Shown piece by piece: positions 48,300 to 57,887 of a stretch of DNA of 64,000 nt. Each line of letters begins with the position of its first letter. Positions within the stretch are counted from its first letter, which is position 1. The notes below the pieces were generated by a model. The model searched no databases. It saw only the letters and a program-made list of their open reading frames with translations, and was not told where the DNA came from. Source of the DNA: Mortierella sp. BCC40632 (lineage: Eukaryota > Mortierellomycota > Mortierellomycetes > Mortierellales > Mortierellaceae); the NCBI GenBank assembly GCA_011634665.1, contig WAEK01000007.1:704001-768000 (forward strand). Direction: 5' to 3'. The position numbers were made by a program, and so were the translations under genes.

Positions 48300-48376
48300 A
48301 GCAAGAATAGACCAGGGTCCCAATGCATGAACTTGCACTTTAGGTATGTAAACAACCCACAGCGTCGAGTGATCAT
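47100..48376 (-). CDS. Unresolved multi-exon gene or decayed gene, function unknown
   Basis: Several pieces on the minus strand look like exons but do not join into one clean frame. The best is 47182-47445 (88 codons, phase 0 both sides, acceptor GTGTAG, donor AAG/GTAAAT), helical, with LATWVWACILLHHFSHFHHD and DLILLNHLKSIQTQ. A last exon at 47100-47147 would end it. Upstream segments are 47521-47680 (containing LEGTLKNDHAACLYPCAYMIRL), 47825-47883 (DAMEIARMNIDP) and 48115-48250 (VALNEIHPLGFG, VIGSWQAFSDTQRVL). The 47.5-kb piece lacks a canonical donor before its stop, and the phases of the 5' pieces conflict. The helical, Trp-containing layout resembles the middle region of fungal transcription factors, but no Zn2Cys6 motif is visible. 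It may be a pseudogene. Confidence 0.4.
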
Positions 48377-48672
48377 GCGTTGTTGTGTCTCCTGATGAAT
48401 ATAAGAAATTGGGTGGAGCGAAGTGAGGCGGAGGACCGTTGAAGAAAAAAAAAAGTTTCAGTCAGTGGGCGTGTTTGACCGCTCTCTGAGTCTCTTTTTC
48501 CTTCACACCTTTAACAGGCGACTTTCTTCCCGTTTGGCCTTCTGTTCTTTTTCACTTACCACGCAACTCGAGGTTGCTTCTTCCATCTATTGCCAACCCA
48601 TCCACTCCACTTCTACTTCGCCCATCATAACCACTCTTCAAACTACTTGGCTTCGCTCAGGACTCGCCCGCC
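48377..48672. other. 5' region of the aquaporin gene
   Basis: A pyrimidine-rich leader precedes the aquaporin ATG. A weak TATA-like AATATAAG sits at about 48398-48405. A poly-A of about 30 at 48267-48296 lies just upstream, in the neighbouring locus. Confidence 0.45.
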
Positions 48673-49917
48673 ATGAATCTTCGGGATAGTATCAAAGGAA
48701 TGGCCATACAGGCGTTTGCCGAATTACTCGGCACAGCGATGTATCTCTACATCGCTGTCGGGGGTGCCGATGTTGCTTCTTTGGAATCCAGAGGAGGACC
48801 CTCGTAAGTCGGTTGTCCACTCTTTTACCAATGTAGCCCAGACTGTGGGCTGTAACAAAAGAGACCCTGACGCTGATGAAAAAAGATGAACTAATGTATT
48901 TTCATTTCGTTGAACGGTGGGGTTAAGGATCATCGGCCAGTCGATTGCTTTTGGCATCAGTCTCTTGGTAGTGTCTTGGGCATTTTTCCGGATCTCAGGC
49001 TCGCACTTCAACCCTTCGATCACACTTTCCTCTCTGATTGCAGGCCACATCTCTCCCATCAAGGCAGGCCTGTACTTTATTGCTCAGCTTTTGGGTGGAA
49101 TGCTCGGTGTAGCCTTGACGCGAGGTACAAGCTCAACCTACGAGCAAGTTGGCCAAGTCAACCAACTTGTAAGCCAAGTCATTTCTTCCACTGCTAATTC
49201 ATTTTCTGTATTCTTTGTTGCTCCAAAAAGTCTCGACGCTTTATTAACGAGTCTCCTCCCCCTCATGGAACCCTCAATTGTATCGAATAGATGAACGGAG
49301 AAAGTATTGCTCGTGGATTCTTCCTCGAGTTCTTCCTGACCTCCATACTCTGTTTTGTCTACCACATGGTGGTTTATGAAAAGAACCGGTCTACATTCAT
49401 GGCTGCGTTCCCATATGGTTTTACCATCTTTGCATGCCATCTATTTGCTACACGCTACACCTATGCCGCCTTGAATCCAGCTCGTGCCTTTGCTACTTCG
49501 GTTGTCGCCCGCGACTTTTCTAAACAGCACTGGGTTTTCTGGTTCGGGTAAGTAACGTACACAGCACTTCACATTGAGCAGAGCTAGGCTAATTATTTTA
49601 GTCATTGCCGACACTCAAGCTGTTTTTTTTTTTTTTTTTTTTTTTCCTTTTGGGAACATAGTCCTCTCTGTGGAGCGGTTCTTGGCGCGGGCATGCATAT
49701 TCTCTTCCGATTCTTGGATTTTGATCACTACAACCCTGGCTTTGATGCAGAGAACCAGGCTCAGTATCTGCGCGCTCAGGCAGCCTATGATCCCAACCAC
49801 TCAGGTGCTCATGCAACCACGACTGCTGGTCCTGGCAACACCTTGATCAACAGGCAGTACGTGAATCAAGATCCAAATAGCGCCGTACCCAAGACTACAG
49901 TCACTCAAGTAGCCTGA
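48673..49917 (+). CDS. Aquaporin (MIP family water/solute channel)
   Basis: Four exons: 48673-48803, 48928-49168, 49291-49547 and 49662-49917, giving 294 aa. Six membrane helices fit the MIP fold. The first half-helix motif is SGSHFNPSIT, with NPS at 72-74 instead of the usual NPA. The second is the canonical ALNPARAF at 185-192 with the selectivity-filter Arg189. Helix 1 carries the family AELLGTAMYLYIAVGG. The 70-residue C-terminal tail is hydrophilic and rich in Asn/Ala/Thr. The family passes water, and some members pass glycerol or other small solutes; short spacing after the second motif (ARAF rather than ARDxGPR) favours a classical aquaporin. All four junction codons are restored by GT-AG splicing; intron 3 ends after a long T run. 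Confidence 0.9.
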
Positions 49918-51078
49918 AGCTAGTCTGGGTGAGACCCTTTTCTTTAGTGCGACAGTCCAAGGAGGGTGCTTGTTTGGGGAGTAAGAACTAAGAGAGGGGC
50001 TTTGGGGTCCAGAACCCTTTCACATGGTCCTTTATCCACTGCCTCTTCCTTTAGTCCCCACCTCCCTTCCCAGTCTCACAGAGCAGTGTACATAGCAATC
50101 TCTCACACTTAATGTGAGTCAAATAGTAATAACGCTAATGCTAATATGAACAAAAAAAAAAAAAAAAAAAAAAAGTGGATCGAGCAAAGTGTCCTTGAGC
50201 CCCGTGTGCGGTGGTGTATGGGTGTGGATCTAGATGTGAAAATGAGAAAGGAGGGGAAGAGAATCTTGAACCAACCTACGAAGAGAACGCATCCGCGTGT
50301 AGGCAAACTGGGGCAGTCTATACCTCTCTACTTCTCCCCTTGCTTTTTTACATCGTCATCATCATGTTTTTTTTCTGTTGTCCAATATTCGTACCTGCTC
50401 GCTAGGTTTTCTCTCTCTCTCTCTCTCCCCTACCCCCTTAATTCATTATTATTTGTTCTCCTTGTGTCAGCGTCCACGTTGGCTGTCTGCCTTGAAGACT
50501 TTGAGGCTATGGTTCCCCCATCGAGATAGTGCCTTTCCCGTTTGTTGGTGGTTCCGCAGCCTTAACTTTCTGTATGGTAGCAGGTATCTTTTACTGAACT
50601 CTTTGCTATTTATTTTGCAATGGCTCATCTCTTTCATCTCTCTTGTTCGTTCAGAAAAGACAAGTCTTGTAGAAAGGAGCCAAGGTATCGTGAAATACGA
50701 TTCCAAAGTCATCCAACTGCTGTGACTTGACAAAGCGTCTTCTGGAGCATTTAAAAGGGGGATTAGGTGGACGGTTAGCTGACAAAGTCAAGAGTTGTGA
50801 ACACACCTCCTTGTGAGAGAGCACTTCACCAAGAGATCTTATGCTATGAGACTGAATGTACGAAAAAAAAAAAAGACTCGTCATTCGTTTGCTTGCGAGA
50901 TAGTGCCCGAAATGTCGGGAAAGGGAGTTGTGATCGTGTCTACTCTTTCATGAAAGATCTGACCATGTCTCTTTCTTCCTCTAGACAAATGAACAAGAGA
51001 GCCGTGTAGGCACGTTGAAGATCAAGAAACGCGCTCTACTCCTATCCATTCTTCTAAAGTATCACTGCAAATTTTTTT

Positions 51079-51120
<42 letters not shown>

Positions 51121-52085
51121 GCTCGGCAGGCAATTGAGAAAAAGAGAGCGAGCAAGCGAGCGACAACAAAAAAAGACAGGAGACAACAGCGGCAACAGGA
51201 GCACTTGACGTCCATACGCGTGTCCGGACTGTCGCTGCTCACTCGTGCTCTTCTATCGCCCTTGTCAAGTGCCTCCTAGAGACACCTCCTGCCCTACTGG
51301 GGCGCTGTAGTAGTGTAGCTAGCAAAAGAAGAAGGTCTGTCGATCGGACAACCCCACTTAATGGCTTTTTGAAAGAAGGGGGAAGGGGGGATGCGGTCCT
51401 CAATGCTTTTTCCACTCGCCTATCCTCTTCTCATCTCTCTCGCCCAATAAAATTGCTGTTGTTTCGATCGTTTCGTGTGCTCCTCCGTCTAACAGGAGAT
51501 GAGAACCTTTTTTTTTTTTTTTTTTTTTTTGCTTGTTCACGAAACTATCCTTTGGATAATGACCTCCTTTTCAGGCTTTATCTAGGCCATGTCCTCTCTC
51601 TCTCATTCTCTCTGTATCTCCTTTTCAGACGGTCACTAAAGCCATTGACGGGTCCAGTACTACCTCTCAAAACATCCCAACTTTCACTCTTTGCTCTCTC
51701 TCACTCCCCTTCCTTTCTAACAAGTTTCCCCCCCCCCAGGTGCTGGAGTCCTTCTCAACGTTATTTAAAAGGAACTCGACTGTTCGAAGCTGCTTTTGCT
51801 CGCTCTTTTTATTCAGCAGCCCTTTTTTCTTCTTTTTTTTTTTTTGTCCTTCACCACCGATTTTCTTTCTCCTCTTTGCTAGGAGGTCTCTTGTCAAAGA
51901 AAAAAGTAGTACTTTATGCCACGCCTACAGTGACCACTCTATTTCATTTTCATTGTCATCACATCCAATTCAGTATTCAATATTCCTTTGTTCCTCCTTA
52001 CCAACACCTCAATTGGAGCGGACAGACTATGCTGTGCCCACACTTCTCCCTAGACCGGCGGACGCCACTGAATAGAGTCTCAGCC
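49918..52085. other. Intergenic region between aquaporin and AA11 LPMO
   Basis: About 2.2 kb. I see no supportable gene. Content: poly-A at 50151-50174, a CT run near 50411-50428, a CT run after a T run at 51072-51117, poly-T at 51509-51530, and a pyrimidine-rich leader with the TATA-like element at 51761. A long forward frame covering 51.4-52.4 kb is mostly the leader read in the LPMO frame. Confidence 0.6.
51761..51772 (+). promoter_or_regulatory. TATA-like element of the AA11 LPMO gene
   Basis: TTATTTAAAAGG lies 325 bp before the ATG, with a T-rich leader between them, matching the layout of other plus-strand genes in the window. Confidence 0.4.
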
Positions 52086-53008
52086 ATGGCTCTCCTCCTT
52101 CTCCTTCTCCTCCTTTTGATTACTGTGCCTCTATCAGTGGAGGCCCATATGGCAATGCTCTACCCTACTCCACGGGGAGGGTTCGGAACCAAGGAGTTTG
52201 ATTGGCGCATTCATACGTTTATTGGATACAAAGGACTCAAGTTTCCTTGTGGAGGGTATAAAAAAGGCCCCAACACTGGTAACGAATCTCAAATTTCTCC
52301 TTTGGATGTCTTTTCTTTCTTTTCATCCCTTCATCTCTATCAATCCACAAATGATCTCTCGCATTTTATTCAAACCTGGAAAAAAAATATATTATAAAAC
52401 ACTACCTTAGACCTGAAAGCGGGCCAAATTGTACCAGTTCGGTTCTGGTCTTCCGATATGACAGAAGATGATGTCGATCGCGTACCTTCCAAATCGCATT
52501 CGATTGAAGAGGCTCGACATGGAGGTGGCCTGTGCGAATTCTCGCTCTCGTACGATGGTGGTAAGACCTTTCATGTAATCGCCACCTACACCAAGACGTG
52601 TCCAGACATTTATTATGAATGGCCTGTTCAAATCCCAAAGAATGTACCCTCGTGTAAAGAGCCTGGTAAATGTCTTTTCTCTTGGAGTTGGACATCGAAT
52701 CTTGTCCCCCAATTCTATCACAAGTATGTACAATGCGTGCGGTGCGTTTTAGTTTCTTTTTTCTGTAAGGTGAGAAGAGCTCAAGTGAGGTGATACTGAT
52801 ATGTTGCATAATATCTTTTCTTCTTCTCTTGCATAGTTGTGCAGATGTAAGGATTGAAGGTGTCGAGAATGGAAAACTACCAGAGAAAAAGATGCAGGTT
52901 TACGATTTTAACGGTGTAAAAAAGGGTGTTACCTTTGATGGTGATGGTCATTCACATTCGCGAGGACCAGGTCCGATCAAGAATGAAGTCGAGTCTAATA
53001 CGCGTTAA
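52086..53008 (+). CDS. Secreted AA11-type lytic polysaccharide monooxygenase
   Basis: Three exons: 52086-52278, 52411-52723 and 52837-53008, giving 225 aa. The start chosen gives a 20-residue signal peptide (a nine-Leu core ending SVEA) and leaves His21 as mature residue 1, the copper-binding N-terminal His of LPMOs. The second histidine-brace residue is His101 in the AA11 hallmark HGGGLC, followed by EFSLSYDGGKTFHVI and the CP motif; axial Tyr167 lies in FYHNCADVRI, recreated across exon 2-3. AA11 enzymes cleave crystalline chitin oxidatively, using a reductant with O2 or H2O2. The C-terminal 50 residues are hydrophilic with no carbohydrate-binding module. The family call rests on motifs only; assignment to a neighbouring LPMO family is possible. 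Confidence 0.82.
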
Positions 53009-53483
53009 AAGCGTGGGTTCAATCATGTTTAAAAGTCATCTAGAGAGAGCTTTGGCTCATGCTTTAGTGAATGAGCATGACATTCAGTTTGTCAAAGAAT
53101 ATAGACATCATGGTAGAGTAGTAGCATCATATATACATTAAATTTGCATGGAACGAAAAAGAAAAGAAAAAGAAAAAGGGTGTGTTGCACCCGTGCAACG
53201 TTGATCATGGAGGAAAGCGCGTCGGGCTGTGTCCCTGTCCTGTCCCTGGACCAGTCTCCTTCCAGCAATCACGCGCGTTACCGATCACCTCTGGCTCGTG
53301 GGAATGTGGGTACGAGAAAGAAAAAACTCCGCGCCATGTCACGGACTGCACTTTCTCTCTCTTTTTGCTCTCTCCCTTACTCATTCTTCTCACTCCTCTT
53401 ACTCTCTCCACGACTCCATCCATCTCCAACCTGTCCTAAATTCATTCATTTGCAGAAATAAAAAGAGAGAGAGAAAAAGTGAA
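53009..53483. other. Spacer between LPMO and enoyl-CoA isomerase
   Basis: About 475 bp: the LPMO 3' end, a short A-rich run, then a CT-rich leader from about 53345 to the next ATG. No gene seen. Confidence 0.65.
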
Positions 53484-55131
53484 ATGAATCCTCAGCAGAG
53501 CATCAGTCTTTTGTCCAGGACAGCATCCGCTTCAAAGGTGCTGTTCCGACAGTCTCCATGGATCCATTCCTGCATTCGATCTGGATCAGTCGTCCATCGC
53601 GCTTACTCGAGCAATACCGGAGGGGACACAAAGCCCGCCGTGACTGTATCCAAGGTCGAGGGCTCGCCTTCTATCGCAGTCGTGACTCTTCACAAGAGTT
53701 CATTCAGTCACGAAACGGCCAAACTCTTTGTCAAGGCATGTTCAACAGCCGGCGTAGTGCCTCTTTGGCAACGCCCTTTTGAACCCTCAGCGTTCTGTGG
53801 GAAAGGAGAAAGTGTACTTGTTAAGAGTTGAGATGCACGCTTTTTTTTTTTTTTTTTTTTTACTCATCAAGATACTTTTTTTTTTTTTTTTTTTAAAACC
53901 TTTTTTTTTTTTTTTTTTCTCGGCTGGTTCTTGGTGGACTTGGCCGGATCCAACTGGACTCGATTGGACCTGAATGGACTCGATTGGATTTGACTGGACT
54001 CGATTAAACTCCACTGAACCTGACTGGACTTGACCAAACATGGCTTGGACCTGACCGGACCTGGCTTGAATGACTGGACTTGACTGGACCTGGCTTGGAC
54101 TTGACTGGACTTGACCGGACCTGGCTTGGACCTGACTGGACTTTCTTTTGATTAAACAATGGTTGGGCTTCTATGAACCTATTGGATTGGATTGGATCTC
54201 ATCGGATTTGGATGAATTGGATACGGATCGCATACGGGACTCCAATCCAGGAGTGGCAAGCTATGGAAGAGGACCAAACGATCCGAGCCGCAATTCTGAA
54301 GAGTGATCTCAAGTCCATCTTTTGTGCCGGTATCGACTTTCCCGAGTTTATGAAAGGACCAGAGAGGTAGGGATAAGAAGAAAGACGACGAGAAGGGAGC
54401 AGACCAAGGTGCATCTAAAATCTTCATTCTTTCGTTTGTCACGTTGGACACTAACCACAGACATACCCTACCTCTAATGAATACTCTTTAGCTTTGCAAA
54501 TTACTGGCGAACCATCCGCAAGGTCTTTGACACGATTTACTCTTCGCGTCTTAACACGGCCGCATCCATGCATGGCCACAGTCTTGGTCTTGGTTGCGTC
54601 CTCGGTATGGCCTGCCATGATCGCTTCATGATCAGAGGAGCAGCCCCTGGGGCGGGTTCACTCTTTGGAGCACTTGGACGTGAGGGTGGGGCTGCACCTC
54701 CTCCTCCTCCTACCACCAAACCACCCACCATTGGTCTGAATGAGGTTGCAGTCGGAGTGCCCGTTCCCGAGTGGCTCGTCGAGCTCTTTGGAATGATTAC
54801 ATCTGTCCGTCATGCGGAACGATTCCTCCCACTCGGAAGAATCCTCTCTGTCCAGGAGGCTGTTTCAATTGGACTTGTGGACAAGGCCGACTTTTTGACG
54901 CAAGAAGATATGGATGCCTTTGTGATCCGGTACCTGGAGGGTCGCAATGGAGTCCCCAAGGAAGCTCAGGCAGAGACAATGCGAGTTATTCGAAGGAGGT
55001 TCCTGGACCGGTTCCGAGCATCGGAAGAGGCAGATGTGGCCAACATTACACGGTATGTGCAAGCAGAAGAAGCACAGGCAGTGTTGAGAGAGAGTATGGC
55101 CAAGCTTGCCAACAAGGCAGGTCGAGCATAG
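53484..55131 (+). CDS. ECI1: Mitochondrial enoyl-CoA delta-isomerase (ECI1-like, crotonase superfamily)
   Basis: Exons 54251-54366 and 54492-55131 are clear; exon 1 starts at 53484 and its end is unresolved. Options are a GC donor after GTCAAG (53735) or a GT donor at 53754, both phase 0. The N-terminus has a basic, Ser-rich mitochondrial presequence with HRAYSSN before the mature part. Crotonase motifs: KSIFCAGIDF (oxyanion hole), then the Gly-rich GHSLGLGCVLGMACHDRF, and GLNEVAVGVPVPEW, the signature of delta3,delta2-enoyl-CoA isomerases. These shift double bonds so unsaturated fatty acids can enter beta-oxidation. An insertion with five prolines (GAAPPPPPTTKPP) precedes GLNE and is unusual. 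Intron 1 is about 500 bp and filled with repeats. There is no PTS1 at the C-terminus, which fits a mitochondrial form. Confidence 0.82.
53935..54225. repeat. Intronic minisatellite, about 10-bp unit (TGGACTTGAC-like)
   Basis: About twenty imperfect copies of a unit near TGGACTTGAC, with variants ending in CCGGACC or TCGAT, run without long gaps and fade into GGATT-rich DNA at the 3' end, close to the acceptor at 54250. Two T runs (53840-53860, 53877-53918) precede it. The whole lies inside intron 1 of the isomerase gene. Confidence 0.88.
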
Positions 55132-55581
55132 TCATAAAAGTCCATGTTCAGATGTCTTGGAAATCTACTTTTCTCCCCACACATCGCCACACACGTACGT
55201 TTCACTCTTGTCCACATGTCAATCAAACAAAGAGACAGCCTTCTGTTTTTGTGTGCAAAGGAAGGTTAGACTATGGAGATGATGATTATGATTTTTCTTT
55301 ATCCTTGATCCCCATATGAACCGAGGAAATTGGCCCTGTCCCTTGTCTGGCCCGTCATGAGTCACAAATGTACGAGGCTCAAGATATGCGAAGTATGCAC
55401 ACTTTATTTTGCTGTGTGGGACAACCAACCGGAGAATATTATGGTACAAAAAGTGAGATAGTGGGTGAGAGTGGAAGTGAGTGAAGGAGAGAGAAACTGA
55501 AAGAGAAAGCGATCGGGAGGGAAAAAAAAAAAGGTCCATTGGGTCCATTGTAGGGAGAGACAATGATCGTCATGACGGCAC
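55132..55581. other. Convergent spacer between ECI1 and PRO3
   Basis: About 450 bp of 3' sequence between converging genes. No gene or strong repeat seen apart from a short A run near 55520. Confidence 0.7.
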
Positions 55582-56565
55582 TTACAGCTTGGATCCACCA
55601 AGCTCCTTGGCAAGAGTCCGGCTCCTGGCATCAGCAGCGGTGACACCCTTCTGGACCAGATCCCTGAATCCACCAGCTTCAAAGGCCTTGATCGCAGCAT
55701 CGGTCGTTCCTTGGGGCGATGTGACCTTGACCCGCAAGGTCTTGAGGTCGTCCTCAGACGACTGAGCCATCTTGGCTGCACCAAGACAGGTCTGGATCGT
55801 CAGAGCCTTGGCGGTCTCGCGGTCCATACCCAAAGCGACACCAGCCTCTTCCATGGCCTCCATCATAAGGAAGAAGTAGGCAGGGCCTGATCCAGAAATG
55901 CCCGTGACCGTGTCGATCAGACCCTCGGACTCGACCCAGCAGACTTTCTTTGAAACTGCAGCCATCAATGATTCGGCCAATTGACGGTGCTCGGCAGTTG
56001 CATCAGCGGTTGCATACATGCCTGCAGCACCCTCAAGAACCAAGGCAGGGGTGTTGGGCATCACCCGGATCACAGGTGGCAATGTCAATGACTGGGTGTC
56101 CTGACCACCCTCGGCCATGAATCGGGCAATGGCAGAGGTTTCGATACCAGCAGCAATAGAGATAACAAGAGGTTGGCGGGCGAGGAGTGCTGGCGCGAGA
56201 TCGACAACAACAGATCGGAGTACCTGGGGCTTGACAGCCAGAACAACGACATCGGCAGCTGCTACAGAAGTGAGATCCTGAGCATTGGTAGCATTAACCT
56301 GAAGACTGGAGGTAGCAGCAGCATTCTCATCGTCCGATCCATCTGCTGTTGTGTTGACTGATCCATTGACGGCGAGTTTGTTGGCATCAGGGCCGCTGAG
56401 AACGCAGAGGCCGGGGTATTTGGCGTGAAGAAAGTCGCAGCGGGCCTGAACAGGTTCCGAGATGACACAGTGTGAGATAGGGTAGCCACAGGCGAGGAGG
56501 CCACCGACGATCGCCTCGGCCATGTTGCCTCCTCCAATGAATGCGAGTCTTGCGTGGTTAGTCAT
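55582..56565 (-). CDS. PRO3: Pyrroline-5-carboxylate reductase with C-terminal SKL
   Basis: Single exon of 327 aa on the minus strand. The Rossmann NAD(P)H motif FIGGGNMAEAIVGGLL starts at residue 9; VVLAVKPQVL, PNTPALVLEGAAGMYA, and the family signature GISGSGPAYFFLMMEAMEEA and VTSPQGTTDAAI follow in order. The enzyme reduces P5C to proline, the last step of proline synthesis. An extra stretch of about 30 residues rich in Asn/Ala/Asp lies between the dinucleotide motif and the VVLAVKP strand. The protein ends KELGGSKL-stop, a perfect PTS1 peroxisome-import signal, confirmed by reading the stop at 55582-55584. No mitochondrial presequence is seen. The TATA-like element is about 205 bp upstream. 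Confidence 0.95.
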   Translation of the reverse strand: MTNHARLAFIGGGNMAEAIVGGLLACGYPISHCVISEPVQARCDFLHAKYPGLCVLSGPDANKLAVNGSVNTTADGSDDENAAATSSLQVNATNAQDLTSVAAADVVVLAVKPQVLRSVVVDLAPALLARQPLVISIAAGIETSAIARFMAEGGQDTQSLTLPPVIRVMPNTPALVLEGAAGMYATADATAEHRQLAESLMAAVSKKVCWVESEGLIDTVTGISGSGPAYFFLMMEAMEEAGVALGMDRETAKALTIQTCLGAAKMAQSSEDDLKTLRVKVTSPQGTTDAAIKAFEAGGFRDLVQKGVTAADARSRTLAKELGGSKL

Positions 56566-56770
56566 GGTAAAGTGTCTGTCCTGTACGAAGGAAGGGTTCT
56601 AGAATTGGATGCTTGTGTCCTGTGGGAGCTTGAGAAAGATCTTGGGAGGTTGGGTGAGAGGAAAGGCGGTTGGTGAGAGAGAGATGGAATAGAGAGAGAA
56701 AGAAAGAGAAAGAGAAAGAGAGAGACAGAGAGAAAAGAAAATGATGAGAGATAAAGAAGCCATGACTGTT

Positions 56771-56782
56771 CCCTTTATAGGG
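56771..56782 (-). promoter_or_regulatory. TATA-like element of PRO3
   Basis: Read on the minus strand this is CCCTATAAAGGG, about 205 bp upstream of the PRO3 ATG, followed by a pyrimidine-rich leader on the sense strand. Confidence 0.5.
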
Positions 56783-57229
56783 ATGGACGGAGCTCTCGGA
56801 TCGACCCGCCCTGGCGAGTGGATCCTGCCGGGTTTGACGGGGAGTGGAGCAAATAGGCAAGGTGGACTGCGTCTGTCCAAGTTTGGCTCTCGACGAGCTT
56901 GTCGCTATCAGTCTGACACACGCCCAGATAAGATCACAGCTCAATGGTCAGTCGCAGGGAGGGAAAAAGAGAGGGGAGGGAGCGAGTGAGAGCCAGAGAG
57001 AGAGAGCAAGAGGCTCCACTGCTGCGAGATGACTCTCTTCGAATACCTCTTCTCCCGCAGCTCAAGGCCCTCTATCCATCCATCCCTACCCGTCACGTGG
57101 ACTGATCGGGCCAGGCCAGGCCACGCTATGCTCTGGGTTCTCTCAAACTCTCCCACTCTCTCTCTTTACCACGTCGCAGGGTCGGGGCTCAGCTCTGCGT
57201 GCCTCGGCTCCCAGCCAAAGAAGATCTGA

Positions 57230-57262
57230 TCCTGTTGTTGCTGCTGCTGTTGCTGCTGCTCT
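57230..57262. repeat. CTG/TTG triplet repeat, 5' of the Gln/His-rich gene
   Basis: A short run of mixed CTG and TTG triplets, non-coding as far as I can see. Its complement is CAG/CAA, the repeat that encodes Gln runs in the next gene. Confidence 0.8.
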
Positions 57263-57636
57263 CTTTTTCATTCATTCAGTCAGCTAGCCAGCCGGTCAGT
57301 CACTCACTCATTCATTCACAAGCACACACTCTCTCTTTCTCTTACTCTCATTCACTCACTCACTCACAACACACACACATTCACTCACACCTCCCGCAGC
57401 ATCCGCAGTCCCATTCCTTCGCTCGCTTTCTCGTCTCTCGTTGCGTCCTTCCCACGACCGCCTTTTCCCGAACCTCGTGTTAGGAGTCCTGGACCCGGAT
57501 TGAATCCGAACTCCAACTCAACTACGCAGAGCACATTCCACAGGGAAAGGGGGCATCTCACCATCGACACGTTTGGCGCACTTTGCCGCACCTTCTAGTG
57601 TGCGCATGCAACGAGTCGCTGCTTCCTGACCCTGAA

Positions 57637-57854
57637 ATGGAAAGTGCAGGAGAAACAACTTCCTGCTCACTCAACCCCTTCCAAACCATGGCTCCGCTGG
57701 CCCCCCATCCCCCCAACACCCCCGCCCTACCCACCATTGTCACTGGCATGGACAAGAAGCGGGCGCGACCCCAGGACTCTGGACCATTCCATGTACGCAA
57801 GCGAGTTGCTGGCGAGCTCATGGCATTCGAGTATGATACTTCATCCTACCTGTA

Positions 57855-57887
<33 letters not shown>

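Larger units (their letters stand above)
56566..57636. other. Divergent spacer between PRO3 and the Gln/His-rich gene
   Basis: About 1.07 kb shared by two divergent genes. On the PRO3 side it has a GA tract (pyrimidine-rich on the sense strand) and the TATA-like CCCTATAAAGGG. Towards the plus-strand gene are a CTG/TTG triplet run at 57230-57262, tandem CACT-rich sequence at 57295-57390 and CT runs. No gene supported. Confidence 0.65.

Noticed and set aside
53935..54225. Repeat array as a possible CRISPR-like locus
   Set aside because: Units are about 10 bp, imperfect and contiguous with no spacers, in a eukaryotic intron; it is a minisatellite.
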